A DNA stretch of 64,000 bases from an uncultured Alphaproteobacteria bacterium (GTDB taxonomy: Bacteria > Pseudomonadota > Alphaproteobacteria > HIMB59), in the NCBI GenBank assembly GCA_902546975.1, contig CACCLU010000002.1, positions 124,001 through 188,000 on the forward strand. Direction: 5' to 3'. The position numbers and the translations under genes are program-made. A model generated the notes under the pieces. It saw only the letters and a program-made list of their open reading frames with translations. It searched no databases and was not told the DNA's origin. Below are positions 17,891-26,012 of the stretch, one piece after another. The first letter of the stretch is position 1. The number at the start of each line of letters is the position of its first letter.

Positions 17891-18664
17891 GTGCATTTGA
17901 ATAAAATTAATTTAAATTCTGATATCGCAGAAAAAGATCTCAGTTTTTTCGAGACTATTGATGCGCAGTTAATAAATAAAATTAGCTCTGCTAATCTTTC
18001 TTGTTTATATCATGGGGGGTCAGAAGACGTTGTTTTTAAAGCACTAAATTACTGTAAAACAAAACATGTTTCAGTTGGTGCGCATATTTCTTTTTTAGAT
18101 AGAGATAATTTTGGGCGCACAAAAATTAATTGGAACAAAAAATTAATCCAAGAAATTGTCAAAGACCAGTTAATGTTTATGCATAATCTTGCCTCTAATA
18201 TTAATTTTCCATTAACACATGTTAAGCTTCATGGAGCTTTGAGTAATATGGCATGCGTTGACCAAGACCTTTCTAGTGAAATAGTAGATGTTTTAAAAAA
18301 AAATTACCCATCAATGATATTACTTGCACCTGCTTTAAGTGAACTTGCTAAAATCGGTATGAATTGCAACATACCCACCGCCCTTGAGATTTTTGCAGAT
18401 CGCACTTATGAAGATGACGCTACTTTAACACCTCGTTCCATTAATGACTCTTTGATAACAGATCCTAGAAGCGCCAAGGAGCATGTAAAAGCCATGCTTG
18501 TACAAGAAGGGATTATTTCACGTTATGGGAATATTCTCAAAACAAACATTCACTCAGTGTGTGTTCACAGTGATACGCGAAATAGTGTTGAAATTTCTGA
18601 ACAAATTTGCATACTCCTTCATGAAATGAAGATAAAAAAAGCAGCTCTTCCAGAATTTTTCTAA
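17891..18664 (+). CDS. pxpA: 5-oxoprolinase subunit A (LamB/YcsF family)
   Basis: This 257-residue protein matches PxpA: INLNSDIAEKD at the N-terminus (usually DLNADLGE), SANLSCLYHGG, VGAHISFLDRDNFGR, HVKLHGAL and EIFADRTYEDDATLTPRS. Several usually fixed residues differ: the N-terminal DLGE is DIAE, and the late CVHGD is CVHSD. The enzyme may therefore be divergent, though the overall pattern is intact. It removes 5-oxoproline together with PxpB and PxpC, which are encoded divergently. The start is GTG, with the next gene (a gamma-glutamylcyclotransferase-like protein) 7 bases downstream, so production and hydrolysis of 5-oxoproline may be linked. Confidence 0.9.
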   Translation: MHLNKINLNSDIAEKDLSFFETIDAQLINKISSANLSCLYHGGSEDVVFKALNYCKTKHVSVGAHISFLDRDNFGRTKINWNKKLIQEIVKDQLMFMHNLASNINFPLTHVKLHGALSNMACVDQDLSSEIVDVLKKNYPSMILLAPALSELAKIGMNCNIPTALEIFADRTYEDDATLTPRSINDSLITDPRSAKEHVKAMLVQEGIISRYGNILKTNIHSVCVHSDTRNSVEISEQICILLHEMKIKKAALPEFF

Positions 18665-18671
18665 GACTAAA

Positions 18672-19169
18672 ATGAATAATTATTTTTTTTACGGTACTCT
18701 TCGCTCTATTGCAATATTAGAGAAGGTTATAAGAGGAAAAACTGATCACTTAAAAATAAATAAAGCTTTTGCACCAAAAAGTGAATTGCGTTTAGTCATT
18801 AATGAAAACTTCCCTGTAATAATCTTCGGTGAAAATTATTCTGGCGTTGAAGGTATAGTGGTTAAAGGATTAACCGAAGAAGATATAGCACGTATACGTT
18901 TTTTCGAGGATGTAGAGTTTTCTCCTAAAACAATGATTATAGACATAGGGGGAATTCATGAAGAGGTCAATTATTTTTCACAAAAAGGAGTTGAGCCCTC
19001 TTTATACCCTTGGTTCTATGATGAGTGGAAAGAAAAAGAGGAAGCTTTATCTTTAGTGACAACTGATCTTTGGATGCAACTTTACGGAAAATATACAGCT
19101 GAAGAGGCAGATCAATATTGGAATGACATAAAAAAGCAGGCATATCATCAATACCTCTCACAACAATGA
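18672..19169 (+). CDS. gamma-glutamylcyclotransferase/AIG2-like protein
   Basis: This is a 165-residue protein beginning YFFYGTLRS, the family hallmark (YGTL) of the gamma-glutamylcyclotransferase fold. The G-E-G loop (YSGVEGIVVKGLTEEDIARI) and the FEDVEF stretch contain the usual acidic residues. Such enzymes release 5-oxoproline from gamma-glutamyl compounds, although many AIG2-like members have other or unknown substrates. Its place right after pxpA supports a 5-oxoproline role. The end overlaps the next gene by 4 bases (ATGA). Confidence 0.75.
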   Translation: MNNYFFYGTLRSIAILEKVIRGKTDHLKINKAFAPKSELRLVINENFPVIIFGENYSGVEGIVVKGLTEEDIARIRFFEDVEFSPKTMIIDIGGIHEEVNYFSQKGVEPSLYPWFYDEWKEKEEALSLVTTDLWMQLYGKYTAEEADQYWNDIKKQAYHQYLSQQ

Positions 19170-19753
19170 AAATTGTTAATTTCTTTTTCTTAATTTCTCT
19201 TTTTTTTACATTTAATTCTTTATCTGATGAAACAGCAAGTTGGGAATTATTAAAAGAGGGCGGTAAAGTAGTTTTTATTCGTCACGCATATGCTCCTGGA
19301 GGCGGTGATCCCAATAATTTTGAATTATACGATTGTTCAACACAAAGAAATTTAAATGAACAAGGAATTAATCAATCTAAACGAATGGGTATATTATTTT
19401 CTAAATATTCTATTCCAATAGACTCTGTTTATTCCAGCGAATGGTGTCGCTGCAAAGAAACCGCTCGTCTGGCATTTGGAAATTTTGAGAGTTTAAGTGC
19501 CTTAAATTCAACATTTTCAGCTGATTATCAAAAAAACCATTCAAAACAAATGTATGAATTAAATCAATTCATTAAAAATTGGGACGACAGTCAAGGTAAT
19601 TTAATTTTTGTAACCCATTATGTAATTGTTGGTGGTTTTCTTGATTATTATCCAAGTTCAGGAGAAATGGTGATAACAGATAAATCTCTATCAGTTCTTG
19701 GCACTATTAAAATTAATTTTTTAAAAGAATACTCTTTCAATAAACCAATATAA
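19166..19753 (+). CDS. secreted histidine phosphatase family protein
   Basis: This 195-residue protein has a hydrophobic N-terminal signal sequence (about residues 1-20, KIVNFFFLISLFFTFNSL) followed by the phosphoglycerate-mutase-like fold. VVFIRHAYAPGGGD carries the catalytic RHx motif, SSEWCRCKETARL the second arginine, and LIFVTHYVIV the second histidine. It likely acts in the periplasm or is membrane-anchored; the substrate is unknown. It is coupled to the cyclotransferase gene by a 4-base overlap. Its last 33 bases overlap the end of the convergent HupE gene, so the two read through each other's terminal codons. Confidence 0.82.
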   Translation: MKIVNFFFLISLFFTFNSLSDETASWELLKEGGKVVFIRHAYAPGGGDPNNFELYDCSTQRNLNEQGINQSKRMGILFSKYSIPIDSVYSSEWCRCKETARLAFGNFESLSALNSTFSADYQKNHSKQMYELNQFIKNWDDSQGNLIFVTHYVIVGGFLDYYPSSGEMVITDKSLSVLGTIKINFLKEYSFNKPI

Positions 19754-20824
19754 ACCAATCATTGAAATTATAATCGAAATAGGAATTTGCAAAAATGCTC
19801 TATACCAACTCTGACGTGAAGGTATTATAAAGATAATTGATGCTAAGATAATAATTGCTATCTGTGCTATTTCTACACCAATGTTAAATGAGATTAAACT
19901 TAAAACAAGTTGACTAGTATTTAACCCAATATCTCCCAGCACAAACGCAAAACCTAAACCATGAATTAATCCAAAAATAAAAATTATTAAATACCGAAGT
20001 AAAGTTGAACGTCTTTGAAATATATTCTCAATTGCAACATAGCTTATAGACAATGCTATTAACGGTTCAACAATAGTAGCAGGTATAAAAATTAAATTAA
20101 AACTAGCTAGAATAAGTGTGATCGAATGCGCAACTGTAAACATTGTGACTTGAAGTAATAAAGGTTTAAATTTGATGGCGTAAAAAAAGATACCTATTAT
20201 GAATAAGATATGGTCAAGTCCCTTAGGAACAATATGCTCTATCCCTAAAACTAAATATTCAATTGTTGTACTTAAAGCTGAAGACCGTGTCTGTTGAGAT
20301 ATGAGTGATGATCTTTCAGCAGGTTGTAAATAAGTTGTAAATAAAGCAGACTCTTTTGATAAATCCTCAAAATGTCTAATTACCACGGGACCCAATTCTT
20401 TTTCAAATTGAATGGTAAAAGACTCATCTTTTATTTCAAAACCTATGTTTAAAGTTGTATCTCTGGGAAATTCATCGTTTATTTCTTGAAAAGTATCTAC
20501 ATTTCTTAAAGAAAGCGGAATAGTTTCATCTCCGATATTGATTTTAATCTTATCTGTAAATTTGTTTTCATTTTCTATGACCATTTTCTCTACTTCTTCA
20601 GTGGAAAGGGCCCGTAACGCATCATATTTTTGAGATTGAGGTGAGTCGTTGGTATCCTGATATAAAGAGGCATCAATTTCAGAAAGAACAGTTTCTGCAT
20701 TTAATTTAAATTCGATTGATGCATTTCCTTCAATAATGGTAATATCCATCACTGCGGGTTTAATTTCGTGTGAATGCAGAGGAGAGCTCAATATTAAAAT
20801 TAGAAAAAATAAGTACTTAATCAT
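19721..20824 (-). CDS. HupE/UreJ-family membrane protein
   Basis: From the chosen start the protein has about 367 residues: a signal peptide (MIKYLFFLILILSSPLHS), a soluble periplasmic part of about 160 residues, and a C-terminal membrane domain of about seven helices. The membrane part carries GLDHILFIIGIFF, VAHSITLILASF and GLIHGLGFAFVL, whose histidines are the metal-site candidates in HupE/UreJ nickel or cobalt transporters. A start 24 bases further upstream (20848) is open, but it would put extra charged residues before the signal peptide and overlap the divergent gene. The DUF4198 neighbour is often found with metal uptake systems. I infer a role in nickel, cobalt or a similar metal, with substrate uncertain. 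Confidence 0.8.
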   Translation of the reverse strand: MIKYLFFLILILSSPLHSHEIKPAVMDITIIEGNASIEFKLNAETVLSEIDASLYQDTNDSPQSQKYDALRALSTEEVEKMVIENENKFTDKIKINIGDETIPLSLRNVDTFQEINDEFPRDTTLNIGFEIKDESFTIQFEKELGPVVIRHFEDLSKESALFTTYLQPAERSSLISQQTRSSALSTTIEYLVLGIEHIVPKGLDHILFIIGIFFYAIKFKPLLLQVTMFTVAHSITLILASFNLIFIPATIVEPLIALSISYVAIENIFQRRSTLLRYLIIFIFGLIHGLGFAFVLGDIGLNTSQLVLSLISFNIGVEIAQIAIIILASIIFIIPSRQSWYRAFLQIPISIIISMIGLYWFIERVFF

Positions 20825-20830
20825 TCGGTC

Positions 20831-21664
20831 ATGTTTACCAAAATTCATCTAAAAATTCTTTATATTTTTTTTCTACTTATTGCTTATTCTATTAGAGCAA
20901 ACGCTCATGAATTTTGGATCGAGCCTACGCAATATCAACTTAATGATGACTTAATAAATGCTCACTTGAGGGTAGGACAAGAATTTCAAGGTATGGTTTT
21001 AATGTATAATCCACAAGATTTTAAAACATTTAAAATTTTATCTGGATCCAAAAATAAAAAAGAAAAAATAAAGGGCATACTAGGTGATGTGCCTGCAATT
21101 AATATAACGACTAATTTAGACAATTTATTAATTATTTATCATGAAACTAAAGATAAATATGTTGATTATAAAAAGTTTCAAAAATTCGAGGATTTTGTTA
21201 ATGAAAAAGGTTACCAGCAACTAATCGATACTCATTTTGAGAAAGGATTTCCCGAAAGTAATTTTATTGAGAGTTATCGTCGTTATGCAAAATCTCTTAT
21301 TACACTAAATGGCAGTGAGGGGAAGGATAAAAAAACAGGACTTCTATTTGAATTTGTTTTAGACCAAAATCCTTACAAAGAATTGAATTCAAAGCAAATG
21401 AGTGGAACTTTATATTACAAAAAAAAACCACTAAAAAAAAATCTTGTTACAATTTTTTCGAAATATAAAAATACAAAGTTATCAATTGTAAATACCATAA
21501 CGGATGATAAAGGAAAATTCACTTTTGATATTGAACCAGGAAGGGAATATCTTTTAGACTCAGTTGTGATTTATCCATTAAAAGCAGACCCAGAAAAAAA
21601 TGAGCCAATCTGGCATAGTGATTGGGCATCAACAACTTTCTTAATACCTGAAAATAATCTTTAA
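20831..21664 (+). CDS. DUF4198 (NikM-like) periplasmic protein
   Basis: This 277-residue protein has a signal peptide ending around SIRANA, followed by HEFWIEPTQYQL, the hallmark start of mature DUF4198 proteins. The C-terminal part (residues 185-270) looks like a beta-sandwich carrier domain: SGTLYYKKKPLKKNLVTIF and DDKGKFTFDIEPGREYLL. DUF4198 proteins accompany nickel/cobalt transporters, and the N-terminal His after cleavage may bind metal. It is transcribed away from the HupE-type gene with about 6 bases between the likely starts, so the two probably form one functional unit but have separate promoters within each other's coding start. Confidence 0.8.
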   Translation: MFTKIHLKILYIFFLLIAYSIRANAHEFWIEPTQYQLNDDLINAHLRVGQEFQGMVLMYNPQDFKTFKILSGSKNKKEKIKGILGDVPAINITTNLDNLLIIYHETKDKYVDYKKFQKFEDFVNEKGYQQLIDTHFEKGFPESNFIESYRRYAKSLITLNGSEGKDKKTGLLFEFVLDQNPYKELNSKQMSGTLYYKKKPLKKNLVTIFSKYKNTKLSIVNTITDDKGKFTFDIEPGREYLLDSVVIYPLKADPEKNEPIWHSDWASTTFLIPENNL

Positions 21665-21694
21665 TTATTATTAATTAGTATAAAATAGATAATT

Positions 21695-22030
21695 ATGATT
21701 TTTGCTTTAAAAGTTTTATTAGCTGCTCTTGTGATTGCATTTGCAAGTTGGCTTTCCGGTAAAAAACCTGAGCTATCTGGATTTATTATTGCTCTTCCAA
21801 TAGCAAGTATAATAGCCATAGCCTTCTCTTTCTTAGAGCATAAAAATACTGAAAATACTGTAATATTTGCAAAAAGCATTCTTATTGGAGTACCTGTCTC
21901 ATATTTATTTTTCTTACCTTTTTTCTTTGCAAAAAATCTCAATATGAATTTTTGGCTAATTTACTTGATTGGATTGACTTTACTCGTAATAGGATATTTT
22001 GTTCATAAATATATTATGAGTTTAATTTGA
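21695..22030 (+). CDS. DUF3147-type small membrane protein
   Basis: This 111-residue protein has about four predicted membrane helices. The first half contains ASWLSGKKPELSGFIIALP, a loop pattern seen in DUF3147 family proteins, whose function is unknown. It lies 30 bases after the DUF4198 gene, and the next gene starts on the base after its stop, so the run is probably one operon. Another frame on the opposite strand covers the same bases but is lysine-rich and repetitive and is not supported. Confidence 0.7.
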   Translation: MIFALKVLLAALVIAFASWLSGKKPELSGFIIALPIASIIAIAFSFLEHKNTENTVIFAKSILIGVPVSYLFFLPFFFAKNLNMNFWLIYLIGLTLLVIGYFVHKYIMSLI

Positions 22031-22645
22031 ATGTTTGAGTTATTTGCAGACTCAACTCCAAATGCAAGAAAAATTTCAATAATGTTAGAGGAGATTAATG
22101 AGAGTTATGATTTGACTTTAAATAATTTAAATAAGGGTGAACAATTCAACGATGAGTTTAAAAAAATTTCTCCATTTTCAAAAATTCCTGTTTTAAGACA
22201 TGATAATAAGACCATATTTGAGTCTGGTGCTATCTTAATTTACTTGGCAAATTTATCAGGAGAATTTTATGGCTCAAATCAAAGTGTAACAACCCAGTGG
22301 TTGATGGCTCAAATGGGTTATATAGGCCCTATGTTAGGTCAGCATCATCAATTTCATCATTATAATCCCGGTAAAAGTGATTTTGGTGAAGATAGATATT
22401 TTAAAATTGCAGAAACGATATACAAAAATTTAGATGATCATTTGTCTAAAAATGAATATTTGGCAAATGAATATTCAATTGCAGATATCGCAACATTTCC
22501 TTGGATCGCTAGACATCCAATTCATGATATAGGTCTGAATAAATATATCAATCTATTGCGTTGGTATAATCAAATATCACTTAGACCTGCTGTCTTAAAG
22601 GGATATGATCTATTTAAAGATGGCTCAATACCACCACCCGCATAA
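22031..22645 (+). CDS. glutathione S-transferase, Nu-like
   Basis: A 204-residue protein with a thioredoxin-fold N-terminal half (FELFADSTPNARKISIMLEE, then KIPVLRH and FESGAILIYLA for the glutathione-binding strand and ESGAI motif). The helical C-terminal half contains QWLMAQMGYIGPMLGQHHQFHHY, the signature of Nu-class (YfcG/YghU-like) transferases, which often act as disulfide-bond reductases with glutathione. The catalytic-type Thr/Ser is near the N-terminus (STPN). It follows the DUF3147 gene directly and precedes a DCC thiol oxidoreductase gene, so redox handling may be a common theme of this run. Confidence 0.88.
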   Translation: MFELFADSTPNARKISIMLEEINESYDLTLNNLNKGEQFNDEFKKISPFSKIPVLRHDNKTIFESGAILIYLANLSGEFYGSNQSVTTQWLMAQMGYIGPMLGQHHQFHHYNPGKSDFGEDRYFKIAETIYKNLDDHLSKNEYLANEYSIADIATFPWIARHPIHDIGLNKYINLLRWYNQISLRPAVLKGYDLFKDGSIPPPA

Positions 22646-22650
22646 TCAAA

Positions 22651-22986
22651 ATGAAAGTATACTTTAATGGTTCATGTAATATTTGTAATGCAGAGATAAG
22701 TCACTATAAAAAGAAAACCTGTAATATAAACTATGTTGATATTTCAAAAAATAAAGATGAGCATATAAATCATCTCTCCAAAAAAGATTTATTTAGAAGA
22801 ATGCATGTATATCATGATGGAAAAATTGTTTCTGGATCAGAGTCCTTTTTAGTTTTATGGGATACAATTCCAAGATGGAGATACCTGTCTTTATTGTTGA
22901 AGCTACCATTATTTAGACAATTATGGAAAATTGCATACGAAGGACTAGCTTTACTACTTTATTTGAAAAACAAAAAGAAAATTTAG
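22651..22986 (+). CDS. DCC-family thiol-disulfide oxidoreductase (DUF393)
   Basis: This 111-residue protein starts KVYFNGSCNICNAEISHYKK; the CxxC after a short beta strand defines the DCC family (named for the DxxCxxC pattern, here NGSCNIC with Asn-Gly at the Asp position). The second half, GSESFLVLWDTIPRW and LPLFRQLWKIAYEG, is also typical. It probably exchanges thiols with a partner protein. It starts 5 bases after the glutathione transferase stop. Its stop at 22986 is followed at once by a 13-base perfect inverted repeat that may end the transcript. Confidence 0.82.
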   Translation: MKVYFNGSCNICNAEISHYKKKTCNINYVDISKNKDEHINHLSKKDLFRRMHVYHDGKIVSGSESFLVLWDTIPRWRYLSLLLKLPLFRQLWKIAYEGLALLLYLKNKKKI

Positions 22987-22987
22987 T

Positions 22988-23023
22988 AGAACCATTCTTG
23001 AAGAAAACCACAAGAATGGTTCT
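22988..23023. repeat. perfect 13-base inverted repeat between convergent genes
   Basis: AGAACCATTCTTG (22988-23000) pairs exactly with CAAGAATGGTTCT (23011-23023), leaving a 10-base loop. It lies between the DCC gene (ending at 22986) and the convergent folC gene (ending at 23136). The right side has no U-tract; the left side, read on the minus strand, is only moderately T-rich. It may be a bidirectional terminator or an RNA-stabilising end. The rest of the 149-base gap (23024-23135) holds nothing I can identify. Confidence 0.6.
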
Positions 23024-23135
23024 GGAGGATTAAGGTTAGTTATTAATTCCTACTTTTCTGAGAAAATTTAGATCAATCAATATATCTTTATAAATGCGGA
23101 TATTTTTGCTATTTGGCACTATATAGTGAGAAAAT

Positions 23136-24383
23136 CTAATTTTTTAAACGATTTAATTTTATCACTTCACCAATAAAATATAATGATCCTCCAAAATAAA
23201 TTGTGGTCTGATTTGATGAGAATTTATTAATCATTTTAAATGAATCTGTTAAGGAATTTGCAAAATAGAGTTTAAGGTATTTGGGTAGTAGATCCTCAGT
23301 AATAGAATTTTCCTCATTCATTTTAACAACAATTAATTTATTAAAATGATTTGATAAGCTAGAAAGCATCTGAATATATTTTTTGTTATTTAAAAAAGAG
23401 CATATGAGTATTTTCCTATTTTTTGGTAATGATTTAATTAATGCTTTCATGCCATCTATATTGTGAAAGCCATCTAAGTAAATATCCTTATATTTTTTTA
23501 TTTTTTTATTTAAAAGTCCACTCTTAATTTGCTGTAATCTCCCAGGCCACTCACAATTCATCAACGCTTTTTCTGTTTTTTCTATTACAAATTTTTCTTT
23601 CAATATATTCCTAGCTAAGTGTATTGCTAATCCAGCATTAATTAATTGATGTGATCCTTGTAAACTTAATTTTGATAAATTAATTTTTATATCATTCGAT
23701 AAATAAAAATTAGATTTTATTTTCCAATGATTATTAAATAGATTTGCAGTTAATTTTCTTTTTTTTAATTGTGACTTAATATATTTCATAACATTTGTTT
23801 TCTGTCGATTAATAAAAATCTTACTTTTTGGATTTAATATTCCTAATTTCTCAAAAGTAATTTGAAGCAATGAATTTCCTAAATAATCTTGATGATCTAA
23901 GGAAATTGGAGTGATAGCTGCATACTTTGATTTCTTTAAAATATTTGTAGCATCAAATCTTCCTCCAAGCCCAACCTCTAATATCAGATAGTCAGCTTTA
24001 TGATCTTGAAAAGCTTTAAAGGCTGCCGCAGTAGTAATTTCAAAAAATGTTATCAAGTTTCCTTCATTTTTATCTTCGCAATACTTCAAATACTCTAATA
24101 ATTTTTGATTGGAAATTTCTTTTGATCTTAATTGAATTCTTTCATTAAATTTTACTAGGTGAGGTGTGGAGTATACGTGTGTTGAATAATTATGATGATT
24201 GAGAATTGATTTCAAAATAGCTGCTGTTGAGCCTTTACCATTAGTACCAGCTATGTGAATGACTTTCGGTAGTAAATTTTCATCAAAATTGATTTTCTTT
24301 AAAAGTTTTTTAATTCTCCCTAAAGATAAGTCTGAAAATTTTGGATGTAAATTTAGTAGCCTTTGAAAAATGGGATCTTTCAA
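23136..24383 (-). CDS. folC: folylpolyglutamate/dihydrofolate synthase
   Basis: The 415-residue protein has the Mur-ligase ATP motif HIAGTNGKGSTAAILKSIL (about residue 42), the YSTPHLVKFNERI block and VGLGGRFDATN, which identify FolC. The bacterial enzyme adds glutamate to dihydropteroate or tetrahydrofolate. It is the last gene of the long minus-strand cluster, 4 bases downstream of accD; accD-folC is a common order in alphaproteobacteria. Its product also keeps the folate pool charged for the methyl-group metabolism encoded at 55-64 kb. Confidence 0.92.
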   Translation of the reverse strand: MKDPIFQRLLNLHPKFSDLSLGRIKKLLKKINFDENLLPKVIHIAGTNGKGSTAAILKSILNHHNYSTHVYSTPHLVKFNERIQLRSKEISNQKLLEYLKYCEDKNEGNLITFFEITTAAAFKAFQDHKADYLILEVGLGGRFDATNILKKSKYAAITPISLDHQDYLGNSLLQITFEKLGILNPKSKIFINRQKTNVMKYIKSQLKKRKLTANLFNNHWKIKSNFYLSNDIKINLSKLSLQGSHQLINAGLAIHLARNILKEKFVIEKTEKALMNCEWPGRLQQIKSGLLNKKIKKYKDIYLDGFHNIDGMKALIKSLPKNRKILICSFLNNKKYIQMLSSLSNHFNKLIVVKMNEENSITEDLLPKYLKLYFANSLTDSFKMINKFSSNQTTIYFGGSLYFIGEVIKLNRLKN

Positions 24384-24387
24384 GAAC

Positions 24388-25233
24388 TTATTTTTTTACG
24401 AATGATAAAACTTTTGAAAGTGTTTGACTTAATTCTTTTCGATGGACAACCATATCAACCATTCCGTGTTCAAGAAGATATTCCGCTGTTTGAAAATCCT
24501 CAGGTAATTGTTCTTTGATTGTCTCTTCGATAACTCTTTTTCCAGCAAAACCAATCATACTTCCTTTTTCAGCAATTATAATATCTCCAAGCATCGCAAA
24601 CGAAGCACTCACACCTCCAGTGGTAGGGTGAGTTAGAACACTTACGTAAGGAATTTTATGTTGGTCTAGCATATTCACAGCTGCAACTGTTTTGGGTAGT
24701 TGCATTAAACTTACAATACCTTCTTGCATCCTTGCACCTCCTGAAGAAGCAACAGATATAAATGGACAATTCAAATCAACAGCGTTTTGACAACCAATTT
24801 TAAATGCTTCACCAACAAATTGACCCATTGAACCACCCATAAAATTAAAATCTAAAATAAAAACTACAACTTTTTCGCTTCCAATTTCACCTTTAGCTAA
24901 AATGGCGGCATCTTTTTGATCAGTTTTTTTTTGTGCAGCTTTCATCCTGTCTGTGTATTTTTTAAGATCTTTAAATTTTAGAGGATCATTATTTTCAAAA
25001 GGGACCTCGATTAATTCATAATTTTCGTTATCAAATAAATTTTTTAATCTACTATTTACATCCATCCCCATATGAAAGTCACAATATGAACACACATTAA
25101 GATTTTCTTTTAAGTCACTTACATACAGGGTTCTTTCCCCGCATCCACACTTAGTCCATAATTCAGATGGAGGCTCTTTTCTATTTACAAGGGAGCTTAA
25201 TTTAGGTTTTACATAATCTGTGAGCCAGTTCAT
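24388..25233 (-). CDS. accD: acetyl-CoA carboxylase carboxyltransferase subunit beta
   Basis: This 281-residue protein is the beta subunit of the carboxyltransferase that, with AccA, moves the carboxyl group from biotin to acetyl-CoA to make malonyl-CoA. VFILDFNFMGGSMGQFVG and VASSGGARMQEGIVSLMQ are the family blocks, followed by THPTTGGVSASFA. The N-terminal zinc ribbon appears as TKCGCGERTLY...NVCSYCDFH; its first pair is CxC instead of the CxxC that I know from E. coli, one residue shorter. It sits 4 bases before folC and 2 bases after trpA, inside the trp-acc-fol operon. Confidence 0.93.
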   Translation of the reverse strand: MNWLTDYVKPKLSSLVNRKEPPSELWTKCGCGERTLYVSDLKENLNVCSYCDFHMGMDVNSRLKNLFDNENYELIEVPFENNDPLKFKDLKKYTDRMKAAQKKTDQKDAAILAKGEIGSEKVVVFILDFNFMGGSMGQFVGEAFKIGCQNAVDLNCPFISVASSGGARMQEGIVSLMQLPKTVAAVNMLDQHKIPYVSVLTHPTTGGVSASFAMLGDIIIAEKGSMIGFAGKRVIEETIKEQLPEDFQTAEYLLEHGMVDMVVHRKELSQTLSKVLSFVKK

Positions 25234-25235
25234 TT

Positions 25236-26012
25236 TTAGACCTTAACCTCTTGAATAAATTTTTTAAGGCTTTTAAGGTACTTATTAAAATCCATCTTTA
25301 TATCAAAATATTTTTGAATTAGAGCTGAGCCAATTATAACGCCATCTGCATTTGTTTTTTTGGATATATCAATGACATCTTTTTTAGACTTGATCCCAAA
25401 TCCAACTAAAACAGGAACAGAAGACATTTTTTTTATAGATTTAACATTTTTATTTATTTCTTTGTAATCTAATTTATTTGAACCAGTGATTCCAGTTGCT
25501 GATATATAATAAATGAATCCTTTTGAATTTTTTAAAAGTTTTTGTGATCTTTTTTCATTAGTCATTGGAGAGATTAACTTAATCAAGTGGATGTTATTTT
25601 TAGACAATGACTTTTTGATTGCATCTTCTTCTTCAAAAGGCAAATCAACAATTATTATACCATCGACAATACTTTTAATATTTTTGATGAATTTATTTAA
25701 TCCAAATTTACGGACAGTATTTAAATAACACATAATAACAAATGAAGTATTATTTTTAGATTTACTTAATTCTTTAATTAAATTAAGTGATTGTTGTGTT
25801 GATAATTTTGATCTAAGTGCAAGTTTGTTTGCCTCTTGGATAATAGGCCCATCTGCCATTGGATCAGAAAAGGGAAGCCCAAACTCAATAATATCTGGTT
25901 GATGAGATAACATTTCACTAAAAACCTTTTTACTTTGATTTAGTGTAGGAAACCCACACGTCATAAATAACGAGAGTATTTTTTTCTTAGGAAGAGAGTC
26001 TAGATTATTCAT
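25236..26012 (-). CDS. trpA: tryptophan synthase alpha chain
   Basis: This is a 258-residue TIM-barrel protein. [18 protein letters not shown] carries the two catalytic acids (Glu in the IIEFG strand and Asp in DPMADG). [20 protein letters not shown] and VGFGIKS, plus [10 protein letters not shown] for phosphate binding, are complete. It cleaves indole-glycerol phosphate and passes indole to TrpB. It overlaps trpB by 8 bases and is followed by accD after 2 bases. Confidence 0.95.
   Translation of the reverse strand: MNNLDSLPKKKILSLFMTCGFPTLNQSKKVFSEMLSHQPDIIEFGLPFSDPMADGPIIQEANKLALRSKLSTQQSLNLIKELSKSKNNTSFVIMCYLNTVRKFGLNKFIKNIKSIVDGIIIVDLPFEEEDAIKKSLSKNNIHLIKLISPMTNEKRSQKLLKNSKGFIYYISATGITGSNKLDYKEINKNVKSIKKMSSVPVLVGFGIKSKKDVIDISKKTNADGVIIGSALIQKYFDIKMDFNKYLKSLKKFIQEVKV

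Noticed and set aside
21661-21942. Minus-strand frame of about 93 codons under the DUF3147 gene
   Set aside because: It lacks a recognisable domain and is the shadow of a clear membrane protein on the plus strand.
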